NCBI GenBank assembly: GCA_021234155.1
Contig: JAJEKV010000493.1
Span: forward strand, 42,798-106,797
DNA length: 64,000 nucleotides
Reading direction: 5' to 3'
Source: Isoetes taiwanensis
Taxonomy: Eukaryota; Streptophyta; Lycopodiopsida; Isoetales; Isoetaceae
The notes beneath the pieces are model-generated. The model was not told the DNA's origin and ran no database searches. It saw only the letters and a program-made list of their open reading frames with translations. Both the position numbers and the translations under genes were made by a program. Shown one piece after another: positions 10,831 through 21,990 of the stretch. The first letter of the stretch is position 1, and the number at the start of each line of letters is the position of its first letter.

Positions 10831-12665
10831 ATGTTATCCCTATTAGGATTAATGACCATCAAATTAACTTCAACATTTGAAATGGAAAGATCTTGCCTGG
10901 GATTAATTTGCTGAAGGTGTGTTGAATCTGGAGATGCTTTTTGAGTAGAGTCAGCTTGTTTCTCCTTGTCATGCTGACATTGTACTCCTAATATCTCTGT
11001 TTGTTCTTGGGAGTTCTGCACACCATAAATTTTGTTCCCAAACATTTGATATGTCCTTAGCCTTTTCATATCTGTCCATCAAGTCAACTGACATATTTTC
11101 AGGGGATTCTGGCACCTTGTCTAACACTATGTCTGCCACATGTCCATCAAAAGGCTTGTTATTACTAGATTTTATAATCTTGCCTCTAATTCTCGTAGGC
11201 TGGCCGAGCTATCTCGGGGATATGGCTGAAGTTTTGATGAATGAGAAGTTGGGTGTGAGGTGTCATCAAAGTCAACATGCAAGAGGGGGTCAGAAATTCT
11301 ATTTCGTGTGAAAGTGTAGTGGTGGGGGATAGGGTGAGTGGTTGATGTGATGGGGGCTGAGTGTGATGGGGAGTTGGCAAGGGAGACCTTTGCATATAAC
11401 ATCCGCAAAATTATCAACATCCGGATCTTCCGATATATCCGCAAAGTATGGCAAAAGAGTTTGACACTTCTATGTCAATGAGGTCTTTGCCAATATCCGC
11501 GGAGTTCAGTTCATTGTCTGGATATCCATATTATGTGAAGGGACTGGTGCACTTGTGGATCCATATTGCATGTCTCCTTCAGTATACTCAATACCTTTTT
11601 CATTAATTAATGAAACTCCATTCAAACCTTCTGTCTCAATTATATTTTTCGATGTAGTTGTGACTGAGACCATTTTGTTTCCATTTGGAATATCTCGAGA
11701 AATTTTGCTTGATAAATGTTGGTGGTTGGTGTTGCTCTTGGAATCCTTCAGGATGTTTGATAAGGTCCTATGAAGATCAATTCTTGGAGGCAGAAGTGGT
11801 GCCTTGCCTTTAACATTTAACATGTTTCTGTTATGCTCAATGTTTGCTTTGTTAATGTGTGAAACACCTTGAGAGGATACTTTTGCTGACTCAACTTGCT
11901 GCTTAGTTGTCAAAGTAGGCTTTTCCATATCATCAGCTGGTCGATTTTCCTTGATGAATATTCCTTTGTTCAGAACCTTAATTCCCATTTGCTTGTCAGA
12001 AGTTGATGTTTTGAAGGATAGCTGGGAATTATTAGAGAGTTCATGATTTTTCTGTTGTGCCAAGTTCCTGACTTCCCTTTGTTTATGAATTCTTCTAGCA
12101 CTGCCATTTACCTTGCTCCATTCTTTTTGAGGAGGAGGAACATTTTGAATTGGTCTGTTAATGCCTGTTGCTGCATGGTGGTTGGTTTGTTTGGATTGCT
12201 CAGAGATAGCAATTCCTTTTTCCTGAAGATCCTTGTGAGTTGTTTCCTTGTGAGGAAGGAAACATTCACTGCCAATCTTATGTCTAGAGTTACTCTGGCA
12301 ATGATTTGTAAACCTACCCATCTAAGTTGTAAGATAGATGTCTTCCCAAAGAAGTCCAAGAATGATATGGCAGTAGGGATGACTTTGGTAATGTCCAGCT
12401 GTATGAAGCATTTGGGTGGTTTGAATGAGGAATATTCAGTGGTGAGGTAGGTGCCAATGGAGTTAAAAATGGAAGAGAAGCAATCTTCATTCCAGTAAAT
12501 GGGACTTAACTCACTCATAGTGACAGATGCAATGTGGTACTTTCTGAATTCATTCAGAGGCAGAGTGGCATTCCATTTTAAGAAAGATACTTGGAAGGTG
12601 TCACAGGTAGTGAATCCAAGTTTCAGTAAATAATTTGAAGTCCTGGGGCAGCCACATTCCACCAT
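10831..12665 (-). pseudogene. LINE ORF1 (gag-like, nucleic-acid binding), broken
   Basis: Two overlapping minus-strand frames give the N-terminal half (12665 down to ~12108), a gag-like region containing IQLDITKVIPTAISFLDFF, and then a degenerate zinc-knuckle (NHCQSNSRHKIGSEC) in another frame. A long Ser/Thr/Asn/Lys-rich tail runs to 11506 and on to about 10831. This matches plant LINE ORF1 proteins, which bind element RNA in the particle. Coding-like sequence extends upstream of 12665 to about 12900 in a shifted frame, so the real start is lost. The change of frame before the zinc knuckle and the Pro/Ser-rich patch at 11172-11444 mark it as decayed. Confidence 0.65.
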
Positions 12666-12920
12666 AATGTAAGGGTAGTTTAACCAGTAAATAGAGTTAT
12701 GACAATACCCTTATGTAGCCTCAAAAGATGGTCCCAGAGCTTTTCTATTTTTAACCCTACAGAATCCACTTTGACAACAAACAAAAACCTTTGACAAAGA
12801 TTCAATTTTGGAAGCAATCAAAGGTGAGTTAGGATGAATACCTCGAAAAGCCGCGGTGTGTTTGTAGGGGCTCTTGATTGTTGGTATTCAAACTCAGAGG
12901 CAAATTGTTCATCCGAGATG

Positions 12921-13060
12921 AATATGTAGCATAATAACAGGGGGTTTTTTTATGTTTTTGTACGATTTTTACTAAGGTTTTACTATGATTTGGTCTTTGA
13001 TTTGATGAGGTGTACTAAATAGTATTTCTAGAGTGCCCTTTCCGGACCCCTTGATTTGTT
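12921..13060 (+). repeat. Left terminal inverted repeat
   Basis: Matches in inverse the sequence at about 17275-17414, sharing the outer 20 bases and the inner word gtatttctagagtgc. It is also similar in direct orientation to 9174-9310. Confidence 0.65.
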
Positions 13061-14086
13061 TTGCTATGATATTCAAGGATGAAGATGTTAATTGCGTGTT
13101 TTAAAAAAAAGGGGAAAAGATTAGAACGGATATCATTTAGGGCATATTTAGGGCATGCGGCCGGAACTGGAGTCCTGAAGCAATCCGAGGCTGGAGCAGA
13201 TCGATAGCCCAGATCCCCTGCTTGGCTATGGCGGATTAGAGCTTCTGCCGGACTTAATGTCTGATTTGATGCAAACTTCTAGGGTCATTAGACTTGGCTA
13301 TGGCGGATTAGAGCTTCTGCCCGACTTAAGGAATATCTGATTTGATGCAAATTTCAGGTTTTAAGATTCTGCCTCACTTGAATGTGGCGGATTGTATGGA
13401 CACGAGGATTTGAGACCCTTGACGCGGTAAAATGTATAGAAACCAAATTTTTTACAAAATGTTTAATGCAACGAACAATGGTGTCGATCCGAGAGGATGA
13501 AATTGCCCTTGATGGATTGATTTCTTCACTTTTTTGTTGAAGGGAAGAAGAGATTTCTTTCCCTCGTGTTGTCTTTGGAATGAATAGTCCATATTTTGGG
13601 GAAGATTTGTAATGTAAAGGCATGCTTCCACAAACCGGAAGATTTGATCTACGCCCAACGACGAGAGCTTGGTTTTACCTTCTCGTTTCTGTAAAACAAA
13701 CCGCCATTAATAGTGCCATTAAGCTGCCGTTCCGTGAGCCGCAAGCCGCAATGGTCCGTCGGGGGTTGGACATGAAAGTCTCGCTTTGGTATATCATCAT
13801 TTTCTTGTTAATTCAATCATTTGAATCTCAAAGCGGCAGATGCCTAAGACTCGTTTTGTTTGTTTGTTTTACGTGTAAAATGATATACCAAAGTTCGCAG
13901 AGGATATGTCTAAGTCCGGGTACAATGGTGATGTTCTTCAAACTTGTTTGCAAGTTATCGGCATATTATTATGTTATTAAGGAATTCACACCGATTTGGA
14001 GCGAGATGGAATGCGGAAACTTCGGTCATCTTATCTTCGAGTTCTATTAGATGAAGCTTTAGATCTTTGAGAGAACTTATTTCGTT
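13061..14086. other. Interior of the TIR element, no gene recognised
   Basis: A ~45-base segment (cttggctatggcggattagagcttctg) is duplicated at about 13222 and 13293. The frame at 13622-14050 shows no domain and is probably not coding. Confidence 0.4.
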
Positions 14087-15578
14087 GTTTGCACGCAAAA
14101 CAAAAAACTTCGCTCTTTATATATCTATCATTACATATACGTGTATTCTTTGGATAATATTATTTGAGGCATGTTAGAGGCAACATGCATCATAGGCATG
14201 CATATTTCTTTAATGGGCCTTTAGAGTAACCCAGGTTTGAGGCAACATGCACCATAGGCATGCATATTTTTTTTTTAATGGGCCATAGGCATGCATATTT
14301 TTATTGGTCCTTGGGTAATCAAGTTTCATTCTGGAGGCCTTCATCCATTACATAACCATTATATATCCTAATAATTGTTATATGATTGTTTTGTCATATT
14401 ATTATTATGATGATCATAGTTAATTATGTATTATGGTTGTTCTTTTACCAAGCTTCTTAGTAATTAGGTCTACATGCATATATATCGTCCTTAGTGCCCA
14501 AAGGCCTTTTTAGGGCCGAAGACCTTTATTTAATACATTATTATAAAGTTTACATATGCTTGCTTTAGTTAGGGGAAGAGGCCAAAAGTTTTTAATATAA
14601 CAATCAACACACAACTACCATTAACATTATTAACATAAACTATTGCATTTAACACATTTAAATTAAAATCCCCCTTAAACCCCCTTTGGTTTGGGTGCAT
14701 ATTCACACGGGGGTTACTCTAGAAAATCGAGAGCTATCGGATGGGCATATTTGCCCTTTATTCCAAGATCCGACCATTACATAGCGATCCTCGTTTATGG
14801 GGTATGCATGTACAAGTTTTTGTATCTTGTATATTAAGGTTTGCAAAATACTAGTAAGGTTTGAGAGAATGTACTTAATGGTGTTAATTTTGTACATGTA
14901 TTGTAAATATATTTTTGGAGCTCTCACGCCCTCGTGAACCCCTTTGGTGAATATGCACCCAAACCAAAGGGGGTTTAAGGGGGATTTTAATTTAAATGTG
15001 TTAAATGCAATAGTTTATGTTAATAATGTTAATGGTAGTTGTGTGTTGATTGTTATATTAAAAAAACTTTTGGGCCCTTCGGGCCCTAACTAAAGCAAGC
15101 ATATGTAAACTTTATAATAATGTATTGTAAATAAAGGCCCTTCGGGCCCTAATAAAGGCCTTTGGGCACTAAGGACGATATATATGCATGTAGACCTAAT
15201 TACTAAGAAGCTTGGTAAAAGAACAACCATAATACATAATTAACTATGATCATCATAATAATAATATGACAAAACAATCATATAACAATTATTAGGATAT
15301 ATAATGGTTATGTAATGGATGAAGGCCTCCAGGAATGAAACTTGGATTACTCCAAGGACCAATAAAAAATATGCATGCCTATGGCCCATTAAAAAAAAAA
15401 TATGCATGCCTATGGTGCATGTTGCCTCAAACCTGGGTTACTCTAAAGGCCCATTAAAGAAATATGCATGCCTATGATGCATGTTGCCTCTAACATGCCT
15501 GCTACAATATTATCCAGCAATACACAGACATGTAATGATAGATATATAAAGAGCGAGTTTTTTGTTTTGCAGGCAAAC
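14087..15578. repeat. 1.5 kb long inverted repeat (hairpin-like)
   Basis: Arms of about 620 bases face each other around a centre at about 14830. The outer ends read gtttgcacgcaaaacaaaaa on the left and tttttgttttgcaggcaaac on the right. Arm identity is very high by eye over most of the length, for instance aaccataatacataattaac on the right against its inverse on the left at about 14415-14440. The arms differ by a few indels. Transcribed, it would fold into a long double-stranded RNA. No protein is encoded. Confidence 0.85.
14590..15065. repeat. Foldback element, copy 2 (core of the long inverted repeat)
   Basis: The arms contain aaccccctttggtttgggtg and cacacggggg as in copy 1, and the ~220-base centre aligns to the copy 1 centre in reverse orientation. 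This inner module lies exactly at the symmetry centre of the larger 14087-15578 hairpin. Confidence 0.75.
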
Positions 15579-15684
15579 GCTGAGGAAGGGAACCACATTA
15601 TCAAGCGATGAGGAAAGCAACCACATTATTGTAAATAATAAATAACCCTTTAAATGAAGAGAAATACCAGCTTCTATATGATAG

Positions 15685-16005
15685 TTACAATTCTCAAACT
15701 CAAATTCGTCTTATGAAATCCATAATATGCATATAAGCCTATTTTCTGGACAAACCACGTAGTATATGAGTGGGTATATGAGGACAAGCTTGTTACTTAC
15801 GGAAAGCATAGAATACAAGCCATTGAATCGGCAAATTTCAGCATTTATAATTCTCAAATTCAAGTTCGTCTTATCAAATCCATAATATGTGTAGAAGCTT
15901 GTTTTCTGGACAAAGCAAAGAATATATGAGCGAGTACATGAGTACAAGCTTGTTATTTACAAAAAGCACATAATACACGCCATAGAATCAGCAAACTTCA
16001 ACATC
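15685..16005. repeat. 160-base tandem duplication
   Basis: Two adjacent copies begin with aattctcaaa(c/t)tcaa and contain ttcgtcttat-aaatccata, attttctggacaaa and gacaagcttgtta-type words. The period is 160 bases (15691 against 15851). Frames over it are not convincing proteins. Confidence 0.7.
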
Positions 16006-16286
16006 TGCTACTAGTGGTTCTATAATTTGAACAGTCTGCATATCAAAAACGTAAAGCTGTGTTCGATATATAAGATCTAAATCTGATAAAGGTACCTTCT
16101 TCTCAAACCGTAAACTTGCTCTTTGCAGACTTTGGATGCACTCCGTTCTGACATAAGTCTCCCACGAAGATAATTAGTCATGATTGCAATATCGTCACTG
16201 ATATGACATTTACGGTCCAACAAGCATCTCATAAGGCTAGGCTATAACAAAATAGAATGAGTTCATTACCCTTCCGATTTAGAGGC

Positions 16287-16806
16287 ATCATTCTGACCAT
16301 TTTGTTGCATGAGTACATTTTAGACATGTCTTGAACAACAACAAGCGGACTCCCGTTATCAAACATAAAGGCTCCATAGACTCGAGCAAAGCTTTTAATC
16401 CGGCAAAAATTTGCTCCTGGGATCTTTGACTACTATCCATAATCACGCCATTTAAAAGGAGCTTCTAAAAATCAAGCACTGGAACATTTCATTAATTACC
16501 ACTACAATAAACCTAACGGCCCAACATTGATTGGGCGGTGGTAGATATGGCATGGACGGAATATGGCATGGACCGCTTCTTGCTTGTGGATGCGCTGTTT
16601 TCGGCTTTGTTGCACCGCTAGCAAATCGGAACCCTAACCTAATCATGGAATCCCTTTGTATGGGCATCATTCGACCATTTGTTGCATGAGTACATTTAGA
16701 CATGTCTTGAAACGGCAGCAACCGGACTCCACGTTATCAAGAGATTCGCATAAAGGCTCCATAGACTTTAATGTAAAGCTTTTAATCCGGCAAAAATTTG
16801 CTCGGG
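16287..16806 (-). repeat. Direct duplication of a coding-like segment
   Basis: Segments at 16287-16420 and 16664-16806 are copies (offset 377 bases). On the minus strand the left copy reads as a plausible peptide, FMFDNGSPLVVVQDMSKMY then NKMVRMMPLNRKG. The right copy has lost that frame. No family is recognised. It may be a captured exon that was duplicated within the element. Confidence 0.5.
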
Positions 16807-17274
16807 CGGGATGCCACTTTCCTCCTCCACCTTTCTGGCGGGTGCCGGCTCCATTTTGATTGATATGCAAGTTTCTTTGTGGAGCATGAAGACAATGAAG
16901 CCAAAGAAACAAAAGAGCCGCTATCGCGGTGAAGCATTCATTGCCTACCGCTAATAATCGAAAACCTTTCAACCCGCCCTTCTGGGTCCAAACCTCAAAA
17001 TGGCCCCAACATGCCGCTCAACTAATAGATCATTATCCGCATCCTTTCAATAACATCCAACAGATGCTTAGGTGGGTTTGCGAGGGATGATCTTTGAAAG
17101 GGCTTGGCGAGAAATCTCCTGCCGGATCTAAATACCGGTGGTGAGGTGCCTAGAAGAAGCTCTTGTGCGGATTATACACATGCCAAATCCGGAACCTTAA
17201 TATTAACCTAATATTTGACAAACCTAATATTAACAATAAAAGCCCCACAACCACATGATTTTCCCTTTCTTTAA

Positions 17275-17414
17275 AAATCAATGGCTAACAAATAGGTGCA
17301 CTCTAGAAATACCGTTTAGTACGTCCACTTGAATACGCCCGTGAAGTCATATGAAAACCATGCCAAAAAGCGTATAAAATCACAAAAAAAACCCCTGTTA
17401 TAATGCTACATATT
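17275..17414 (-). repeat. Right terminal inverted repeat
   Basis: Inverse of the left terminal repeat at 12921. It ends with TACATATT and is followed directly by AGATG. Confidence 0.65.
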
Positions 17415-17434
17415 AGATGTTTGGTTTGTGTACC

Positions 17435-17915
17435 TGCGAAAGCTTATCAAGGATTAAAAAACCCCTTCGGGTTTTCGAGGAAAAACCCTAGTGATAAGCC
17501 TTGACGAAGGGTTGGACAAACGTAAGGCTGAGAATTAAGCTCCCAAAGAACCCACGAATGGAGAAGTCGGCTTTGCCGCTGCCAACCATGCACGCACATC
17601 ACCAACACTAGAACAAATGTGACAAAATAAACCTCCTAAAGTGGAGGTGATCACGCAGCGTGCACCGACAACAAAACAAAACCTCTTCAAATACAGCCGT
17701 GCGAGCGCGACAAATACATTAAACAATTAAGGGGAGGGTGGATTTCAAAAATAGAGAATAAGGTACTGCTGAGAAAGAAGAGGAAGCGCCGATGAGACGT
17801 TGATGAAGAACCTCGCCTAATATAGCGATCTCCCAACCAGAGAAGGCATGCAATGCGATGCGAAGACATGCATGCTCGCCCCCTCTAGAATCTCGATCCG
17901 AGGGCTCGGATTGAT
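17435..17915. repeat. Dispersed ~470-base repeat, copy 1
   Basis: Direct-orientation homolog of 26006-26465. Both start with a small hairpin (gcttatca...tgataagcc around a gggtttt(c)gaggaaaa loop) and both hold cacgcacatcaccaacac and an ending close to tctagaatctcgatccgag. No coding sequence. An LTR, SINE or promoter-derived repeat are all possible. Confidence 0.7.
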
Positions 17916-18084
17916 GGAATTTCAGTTTGGAGTTGTGGAGTGATGGTCCAAATTTTTATATTGTGAGTATCATGAGGTGGTTACCTCCAGGACTCTACAG
18001 CTAGCCATGCACTATATAGTGCATTGTTAGATGGAAACCCTAATAATATGAGCAGTTTAGCAAGGCAAGGTTTAGGAAGCATGG

Positions 18085-18273
18085 GTCTAGTGAACATGTT
18101 GGAGTTTCAACTTTACATGCTAGAGCTCAAGATCTACCTAGAAGGTTCCTTTTGCAACTTGATAATTGTGCTCGCCAAAATAAGAACAGGTGGATGTTTT
18201 CTTTCCTATCCTACTTAACAATTTGGGGCATATTTGAAACTTGCTTAATTTGGGGTTTTTGATGCCCGGGCAT
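18085..18273 (+). pseudogene. GHTHED-type transposon protein (DUF7869-like), 5' piece
   Basis: The reading gives LPRRFLLQLDNCARQNKNRW, then MFSFLSYLTIWGIFETC, and, after a single-base frame change, F-L-M-P-G-H. This is the segment L-x-L-QLDNC-x-RENKNR...GIF...GFLMVGHTHED found in transposon-derived proteins of many eukaryotes (DUF7869-like). The GH of the GHTHED motif is the last coding sequence before the insertion at 18274; the protein resumes at 20221. The N-terminal part is not recognised. It is a fragment of a split, frame-shifted gene. Confidence 0.6.
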
Positions 18274-20220
18274 CACAGTGACATGATACGCATACGGAAA
18301 TGAATACGGGGACCCAAAAATGAATACAGAATACGAATACGTGAAATACGCATACGGAGAATACGGAATATTCTCTTAGAATATTCCATAAAATATCATA
18401 TTTGTACTTGATCTTATCCGCTTAATCTCTATTTTTTAAATATGAAAACTGTAAATTCTTCCATGTAAAGGATTGCGGATCGGATACGAGTTGGAAGCAG
18501 CTGACTTCATTACAACAAAGATAAGTTCCTTTTAAAACAACAACAAGAAGGAGGGTTTATTATTAGTATAAAAAAAACAAAGCTTCCGAAAGGTGGTCGA
18601 GGAAAACGTCACACAACAAACGAGGGTGTCCGTAAAGAGGGGGGGTTTGGATTGTAAAAACAGAGTTATATGTAACTCGCAATAGTCAAGGTACTCATTA
18701 GAGGAAATTTGAGATCTCATTTCATCCCCATAAGAATCCTACAATGGAATGGCTACCCTCTATTAATCGCAATTAATGCAAAGACCAACAACTTCATTGC
18801 CGTTTTTCCCCATAACTTTTGATCCACTTGTCAAAATGTTGCGCGCTTTGTTGCATTAGATGCGGAATGAAAAGATCTTTCCAATGATATATGGTTATGA
18901 TGTATTTCAATATGGTCATATCGTTAACCTTTTAAAAACTATGATTTTTTGCTTATTTCTTATATATTTATATCGTAAAAAAGATGTATGAATGGGTTAT
19001 CACTAGATAGATCTTGTGAAGACGAACCCATTGCTACAAAAAAGTTTTTGAATCGGAGTTCGATCAAAAGTTATAATGAAAAATGATACTCATAGTTAGT
19101 CTTGTTTGCATTAATTACAGTCGCCACATAATCTTGGAATGAGATATACCGGAGCTCTTCTCTTATTTGGATGAGTTTAAAAGTCGACATGGCATTTTAA
19201 GCATCCCTTAATGGGACAAAATGTGATCTCATTTTTCCTCTAATGCATGTTCCCGCCTGGTCGGAAGAAATAAGTAGACAAAACGTAATCAGAATAAAGA
19301 AAACAAACTTCCACAAATCAATCAATCGCAATCAAAACTCGACCTTAACCATTGTTTTGAGTAATGGCTTCTTTTTCAGTAGCTTGGGCGGCATATCTCT
19401 ATCATGTCTAACCCCACCAGCGTGCCCTCTGTTTTTCCTTTTCTCACCATCCATCGCACCTTATTTTGATTTACACCTTCCCCTATAAGACTCTCGCCCC
19501 GGCGCCTCTTTCGAGGTTATGGCCTCTCATGACAGAGCCAGATTGATCGATTCCTCATCGAAGCTTTTCGTGATTGATACATTTTGGCATGCATTGTGCA
19601 CGCTTCTTTAAATATAGCTTGGCGACCATATCCAATCGGTCGCGAGGCCTCTTCTTGGTGCCTGCGGAGTAAAGGGATTCTTTTCGAGCTTGTTTCTTTA
19701 CTAGAATACAAGAGCCTCTCATCTTTGAGCGTGCTCTTTCATTTTGCGACATAATTTGTGCGGGGGTTAGGTCATCGACATCGGCTAATGGGGTTTGAAG
19801 CGGATTTGGCTTGCATTGCGTAGTAAAGAACTTGAAAATTTTGCGAGAATTGGAGAGCTTTTAGCTATGGCTACTGGCCCTGTGGGAAGCAGAGCTTGTG
19901 CTTACCCTCGGTAATGGCAATGGCGATCTTATTCAGAGCAATGTTGTTGCGGCAGTAGTACACATATGCATCGCCGGCGCCATATGTTTACAACAAGGAT
20001 CCACCTCCGCCATCGCCATCGCTGCCTCCGCGATTTTAAAATCAGTAAATCGTAAATTTTTCCACTTAAAACTTAATCGGCTAGATTCGGCCCAGATTCC
20101 GTGGAATACTGCGATTCTGTTTTGACATTTCCTTACGGGCGTATTCATTTTTGGAATACGGTTTTTTTCAAATTTACGTATTCGGCCAGATTCTAAAGAG
20201 AATACGGCAGATTGCTTTCC
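18274..20220. mobile_element. 1.95 kb insertion in the GHTHED gene
   Basis: Coding sequence left and right of this interval is continuous in content, and the flanks are atgcccgggcat (18262-18273) and atgccgggcat (20221-20231), a near-identical 11-12 bp duplication expected from a DNA transposon insertion. Near the ends lie gaatacg-rich stretches in inverse orientation (ccaaaaatgaatac at ~18310; its inverse at ~20140). No transposase was found inside. Non-autonomous; superfamily unknown. Confidence 0.6.
18696..19245. repeat. 550-base MITE-like inverted repeat
   Basis: The left end cattagaggaaa...gagatctcattt is matched in inverse by the right end aatgtgatctcatttttcctctaatg. A second inverse block (aattaatgcaaa) lies ~80-150 bases inside. 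It is non-coding and nested in the larger insertion. Confidence 0.5.
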
Positions 20221-21220
20221 ATGCCGGGCATACCCATGAGGATGTGGACGCATTATTTGGCAAGTATAGTTGTATATTGAAGCAACAAACAGTGGCCAAC
20301 TTTCCTAGGCTAATGCAAATCAGGCATGAATGCACTTCTCTAAGAAGAAGTGCCTCATTGGAAGAGTTTTATGGATGGTTATGCATTGGATTTTTAAGGT
20401 CATTCTAGGCCTCTGCAATTCACTTTTTTGGTGAGAAATGGGATTTCAATCTTTCAATGGATGAGACCTTCAGAGGAGGGGTGGAGAGGAGGGGAGGAAA
20501 TATGGCGTAGAGATGAGAATAGCAAGCCTATGATACCTCTAAGTCAACCAAAAGCTCTAAAACCTACTAAAGGAGTGAAGCAATTGGGATTGACAAAGGA
20601 AGGAATCCGGACTATATAAAGCATTGGCAGACCAACCCCGATGACACCAATCGTGCATTGGTAACTTACTAGAAGAAGGTGATTAATTTGTTGGGGGAGG
20701 TAGACACATCCTCAGAAGAATTGAAAGAAGGGGTGGTTGGCTAAAAATAGGTGGAAGACCTTAACAAGTGTTGAGGATGTTTGACACTGTTAGTGCATTC
20801 ATAAGCGGTATGTTCCTCCTCCTTCTGATAAATACTATATTGGTCTTAAGAACAATAGGCCAAAATTTCTAGGCATGGAAGCTTACGAACCTTCCACTGA
20901 CTTGGAGTGCCACCAATTTGTAGTAGTAAAGCTAGCAGATTTATCTCTGATATTTGCAAGGAATAAGGTAATATTTGGATGGAATGGTGGTGTCCAGTGC
21001 ATTAGTTGACCAATGTCTCAGATAAAGAAAGATACTTAGATTGTTGGACAAAGAAATGAAGGAGAAATCCTAGTGATCTTGAAGTTTGGCTAGACTTTGA
21101 AAGTGTACTATACTCATGGACTCCAAAAATTGTTCAAGGTAGAAATTTGAGGATTACAATACCTCAGGATGTAAGAAAGAAGGCTATGATATCATTTGGG
21201 GTGCTTGAAGAAAAGTGAAT
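20221..21220 (+). pseudogene. GHTHED-type transposon protein, 3' piece
   Basis: Resumes with H-A-G-H-THEDVDALFGKYSCIL, the diagnostic GHTHEDID-x-LF box, followed by FPRLMQIRHE. Downstream frames, interrupted by stops, give MRPSEEGWR, DYIKHWQTNPDDTNRAL and PPPSDKYYIGLKNNRPKFL, which look like the C-terminal part. A stop near 20408 and later frame changes show decay. Together with the 5' piece this is one gene split by an insertion. Function is unknown; by association it belongs to an old transposon, not to a host pathway. Confidence 0.6.
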
Positions 21221-21990
21221 AACTTTGTAAATTTTCTTCATCATGTTTTTATAATACAGTGTTATATTTTACAATATTGACTATTTTGTAAATAATATGA
21301 TATTATGTTTTCATATTTTTGGGATGGTTTGTGTGAATTTGAATATGCTATTAAAAACATGCAATATGAAATTTGTCCCAAAATTAAGACATAATTTCAA
21401 TTTAATTGAATGATGGTTAATGCCTTGATGTTAAGTTCAGCCATTAGCGTCCACTTGATGATGCCCTTGCAACAGAATTTCTCTTTCCAAAGTATGACAG
21501 AGGGCTTCATACTGAATTTGGCTCTTCCTTGCAAAAAATAATTTCTTCTTCTATATCTTCATTATTTTCTGGTGAAAGATAGACATTTTCTTTGTATCAG
21601 CAATAGTCGCTACCAAATTCTGCCCAAGTTTATGTTGAAAGTACCCATGCACAGCTAGTACTAAAGAAATTCACATTCATTATCTTCACTTACGAGTTTA
21701 CGAATCAAACTCCTCCCCATGTGGCTTATGAGGATTGTCGTAAATTAGTGCTTCAGCTATGAGAAGCTGTAAATTATTGAATTGCAAAATCATGAAATTT
21801 GGCCATGCATTGTGAATCGTCCTTTGAAAAGGCCATTTAAAGGCAAAAAGTTAGTTGAAAAAAGGAGGCCCTCCTTTTTTTTCGATCCACACCAAGAATG
21901 TGTCTGTTCGCCTTTATAAAAAGATTTAAGAAAGAGGAGATTCTGAAATTGGGATAACAAATTATTAGGAGCAGCGGCGAGGCAAGCAGG
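21221..21990. other. Intergenic, nothing recognised
   Basis: AT-rich, without a supported gene or repeat. Confidence 0.4.

Larger units (their letters stand above)
4180..12920 (-). mobile_element. L1-type LINE retrotransposon, decayed
   Basis: The element runs on the minus strand. Its 3' end is a poly-A tail seen as a poly-T run at about 4184-4204. ORF2 (8815 to 5055) carries endonuclease, reverse transcriptase and a zinc-binding RNase-H-adjacent domain, and ORF1 lies upstream (12665 to 8830, interrupted). Order and content match plant L1 LINEs, which copy themselves by target-primed reverse transcription in the nucleus. Stop codons and frameshifts occur throughout, so it is inactive. A 1.6 kb insertion (9174-10830) splits ORF1. 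A 4.5 kb terminal-repeat element abuts or interrupts its 5' part at 12921. The true 5' end and the target-site duplication were not found. Confidence 0.85.
12921..17414. mobile_element. 4.5 kb non-autonomous TIR element with AGATG duplication
   Basis: The left end starts AATATGTAGCATAATAACAG and the right end is its inverse (…TAATGCTACATATT at 17401-17414); similarity continues inward for about 130 bases on each side. Directly outside both ends lies AGATG (12916-12920 and 17415-17419), consistent with a 5 bp target-site duplication. No transposase is visible inside. The interior holds a 1.5 kb hairpin-like inverted repeat (14087-15578), a 160-base tandem duplication and a direct duplication of coding-like sequence. 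Superfamily cannot be assigned from the ends alone. Confidence 0.65.

Noticed and set aside
11555-12450. Plus-strand frames at 11555-11773 and 12043-12450
   Set aside because: They are antisense shadows of LINE ORF1.
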